From positions 24,697,993 to 24,761,992 of the forward strand of contig NC_089316.1 of assembly GCF_036669915.1 (NCBI RefSeq): DNA of 64,000 nt, written 5' to 3'. The notes beneath the pieces are model-generated. The model searched no databases. It was not told where the DNA came from and worked only from the letters and a program-made list of their open reading frames with translations. The translations under genes were made by a program, and so were the position numbers. The stretch comes from Pocillopora verrucosa. Lineage: Eukaryota > Cnidaria > Anthozoa > Scleractinia > Pocilloporidae. This document shows, piece by piece, positions 61,865 to 64,000 of this stretch. Each line of letters starts with the position of its first letter. The stretch's first letter is position 1.

Positions 61865-62776
61865 GTGAGTATGAAAAAGTAAAATGGTAACCTTTATATA
61901 TGTAAACTTTTAAAAAAGTCGATATGTTAAGTAGGCTATTGGTTCTATGTTGTACTTTCAATTTCACTTGTTTTTCGACGGAGCCCTTTAAAGCTCTCTT
62001 AGACGCTCTTTAAAGGAAAAGTACGGTATAGAAAATTTTCATTCTAGTGAAAGAACTCTTCCTTAGGAATCCGAAAATAATTCCCGTTTTGTCCAGTTCG
62101 GAACGGAACCCACACAAATGCAGTTGAAACAAACAAATTCCAATTCGCCAAGCACTGAGACGTCATTTGTGGTAAAATTGATATCCTAAGCTAACAATGT
62201 TCGACAACGGGAGACTTCCTGACGCTCTCCATGTAACATGAGGCTCTGTTTATATATATATCAAACAAACTTGGAATAGGAGACCTCCTATATCAAAATT
62301 TTCCAAGGTAGGTTATGTGATAATTCTCTAAAGTACTCTTACTTTCAATTTTATCTTGTTCACTTCCATATTTAGTCAGAATTTTCAAAAGCAAAAGAGT
62401 GAATTTCCTTGGTCTAGTGACCTCCATTAGGTAAACAAAGCATACAAAGCTATTAAGGTCTATTTACAATTTAATCAAAACTATAACAAAATTCTCGAAC
62501 GTAATTGGTTATCATGAGCCCGATTTGAGCACTTATAGGAAAGTGTACGCGTCATGCTTGTAATTGGACAGTGTAATGGGACGGTTTACGCGTCATGCCT
62601 GTGTAAGTGGACAGAACGCGTATCCGCGCGCTATTGTCTCGCATTTCCCCGAGTTAACTAATGTTTTTTTTTTCTATTGTTTTTTTTTTTTCTAATATAA
62701 AAACGTATATCTGATGTCTAGTTTCTTTCTCGAATTTTGTTATAGTTTTGATTAATTGGTAACAGGACTTTGTGTC

Positions 62777-62880
62777 GTCCAATTCTGTCTACAATCATAC
62801 TCTAATTAACAAATCGGACTCCCGCTTCGTGGTCGTCCGATTTTCTTAATCAATTGTATGATTACAGACCGAATTGGACT
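62777..62880. repeat. Palindromic dispersed repeat
   Basis: The left arm gtccaattctgtctacaatc and the right arm gattacagaccgaattggac are inverted complements with few mismatches. The arms continue inward through aaatcgga and tccgatttt to a short centre (cccgcttcgtgg). A partial copy lies at 31608-31690. Confidence 0.8.
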
Positions 62881-62982
62881 CCACTCATCATTACCATTAT
62901 AAATATTGCGGTGAAGTTCACCCTTGGGTCAAAAGATTACAACACCACTTTTAATATAAAGGCTGACAATCAACTGCCACTG

Positions 62983-63002
62983 TTTTTTTTTTTTTATTTT
63001 TT

Positions 63003-63041
<39 letters not shown>
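62983..63041 (+). repeat. Poly-T tract
   Basis: An almost pure T run of about 59 bases with two A interruptions. It could be the reverse-strand poly-A tail of a retroposed element, but no element body was identified. Confidence 0.85.
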
Positions 63042-63850
63042 CCGGTTTGCATCAGACTAGCTTGCAAACAACTTTAGCGTTTTGTTTGGATGAGGTTTGC
63101 GACAAATGTTTATTCTGTCGTTGCCTACTCATTTGACAGATGATCTTCGAGTCTCTCACTTCTCACTTGGTGGTTGCCAACAAGGGCTATTCTGAAAACA
63201 TTGGCTGGTAAACACACAGGTTCAAATGATCCGTGCTAAGTAATACACTGAAGCTTGGTCCTTGCAATTTCAGCAACAATTCACATCACTCAATTAGCAA
63301 TGTGAAATAAATCCGTCGCGGGCACTGCGCTGTTCTTTAGTAAAAACTAAAAAATGAATTAATTACCTCCGATTCCAGATCGAGTCAATCGCCAAGTAAA
63401 TTCATTTCTTGACAGCATAAATTCTTGTTTTCTGATGGCATCTCATGACAGTTGCCGAAAGAGCACCACTCGCAACTTCCAAGTTGTGAGCGCGTAAATG
63501 TGTTCTCCTTTTATCTTTTCCTGAGTTTCTTCGTCAACAGCGATTGCTTCTTCTCCTGAAGCCGAGCTATGTTGCGTCTCAAACATGAATGGGCGTATTA
63601 CACCGTCTTGATTAAGATCCATGTCGAGAATTGAGTCATTATCGCTCTCTTCGCCGCTGTTTTCTTAGTTTTTTATCCTTCTTAGTCGAGGTTACAATGC
63701 TTGATCATCGCTACGTCATAACAAAGATAGAGGATTTTAAATTTTGAAATCTCAATTTTTTTAATCGTGATTCCTGGCGACAAAAACACAAAGCATGTCA
63801 GGAACTTTTGATCTAGGCAAACTTTTTACAATACGTACTTTCCCTTTAAG

Positions 63851-63859
63851 ATAATAATG

Positions 63860-63893
<34 letters not shown>

Positions 63894-63919
63894 GAAGAAG
63901 AAGAAGAAGAAGAAGAATA
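63851..63919 (+). repeat. Compound AAT/AAG microsatellite
   Basis: Units of AAT run from 63851 and switch to AAG near 63893, continuing to about 63919. Confidence 0.9.
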
Positions 63920-64000
63920 AAGGTGAAAGCTATTTCTCTAAAACAAAACGATCAGTTTATTAAACATTCTGTCTTTTTGTTTGATCTATATCTATGATAT

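Larger units (their letters stand above)
60655..61885 (+). repeat. Segmental duplication, copy 2 (gene F promoter region)
   Basis: This is the partner of 49795-51480. It is shorter through deletions but collinear, ending in the matching signal-peptide exon and donor. Divergence is clearly greater than between the gene 0 and gene A 3' copies. Confidence 0.85.
61865..64000. other. Presumed intron 1 of gene F
   Basis: No exon homologous to the ectodomain or GAIN exons of genes A, D or E was found. The region has a palindromic repeat (62777-62880), a long poly-T tract and an AAT/AAG microsatellite. Confidence 0.4.

Noticed and set aside
1..64000. tRNA, rRNA, CRISPR, operon or bacterial features
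   Set aside because: No convincing tRNA fold or rRNA segment was seen, and the intron-rich gene structure is eukaryotic, so prokaryotic features do not apply.

Overview
This is a eukaryotic, AT-rich, intron-rich window carrying a tandem array of adhesion-type (class B2) G-protein-coupled receptor genes, all on the + strand. The receptor gene style, a Penelope-like retroelement with a GIY-YIG domain, and several short palindromic repeats that I associate with coral genomes suggest an anthozoan cnidarian, probably a stony coral. The species cannot be fixed from sequence alone. All gene models were built by hand from ORFs, splice signals and intron phase, and have no transcript support.

Layout: (1) 1-265, the 3' end of a receptor (gene 0). 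(2) 3756-11951, gene A, complete in 19 exons: signal peptide, Cys-rich repeats, Ser/Ala/Thr-rich stalk, GAIN/GPS and 7TM. (3) about 16441-21426, pseudogene B: two decayed C-type lectin exons in front of a 7TM with no GAIN. (4) 25482-32099, gene C: signal peptide, Cys-rich repeats, short stalk and a direct join to 7TM, with GAIN/GPS absent and one in-frame TAG. (5) 35099-43616, gene D, complete in 20 exons: two copies of an unrecognised Cys/Trp domain, then GAIN/GPS and 7TM. (6) 43751-48286, a transposon-rich spacer with a Penelope-like fragment and a decayed minus-strand gene with a zinc finger and an RNase-H-like core. (7) 51423-58904, gene E, in 18 exons: one copy of the same unrecognised domain, then GAIN/GPS and 7TM. 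(8) 61828-61864, the first exon of gene F, a close relative of gene E that runs off the window.

The genes share a fixed chassis. The GAIN/GPS and 7TM exons have the same lengths and phases in A, D and E, and the 7TM exons match in B and C. What differs is the module after the signal peptide, always carried on exons with phase 1 at both ends: Cys-rich repeats (A, C), C-type lectin domains (B), or the unrecognised WC domain (D twice, E once). The locus therefore reads as a receptor family that diversifies by swapping ectodomain exons on a constant signalling core, and sometimes loses the autoproteolytic GAIN/GPS block with its tethered agonist. Duplications are visible at the DNA level: gene 0 and gene A 3' ends (1-1459 and 11738-13162), E and F promoters (about 49795-51480 and 60655-61885), and a relic of a D-like last exon at 60590-60648.
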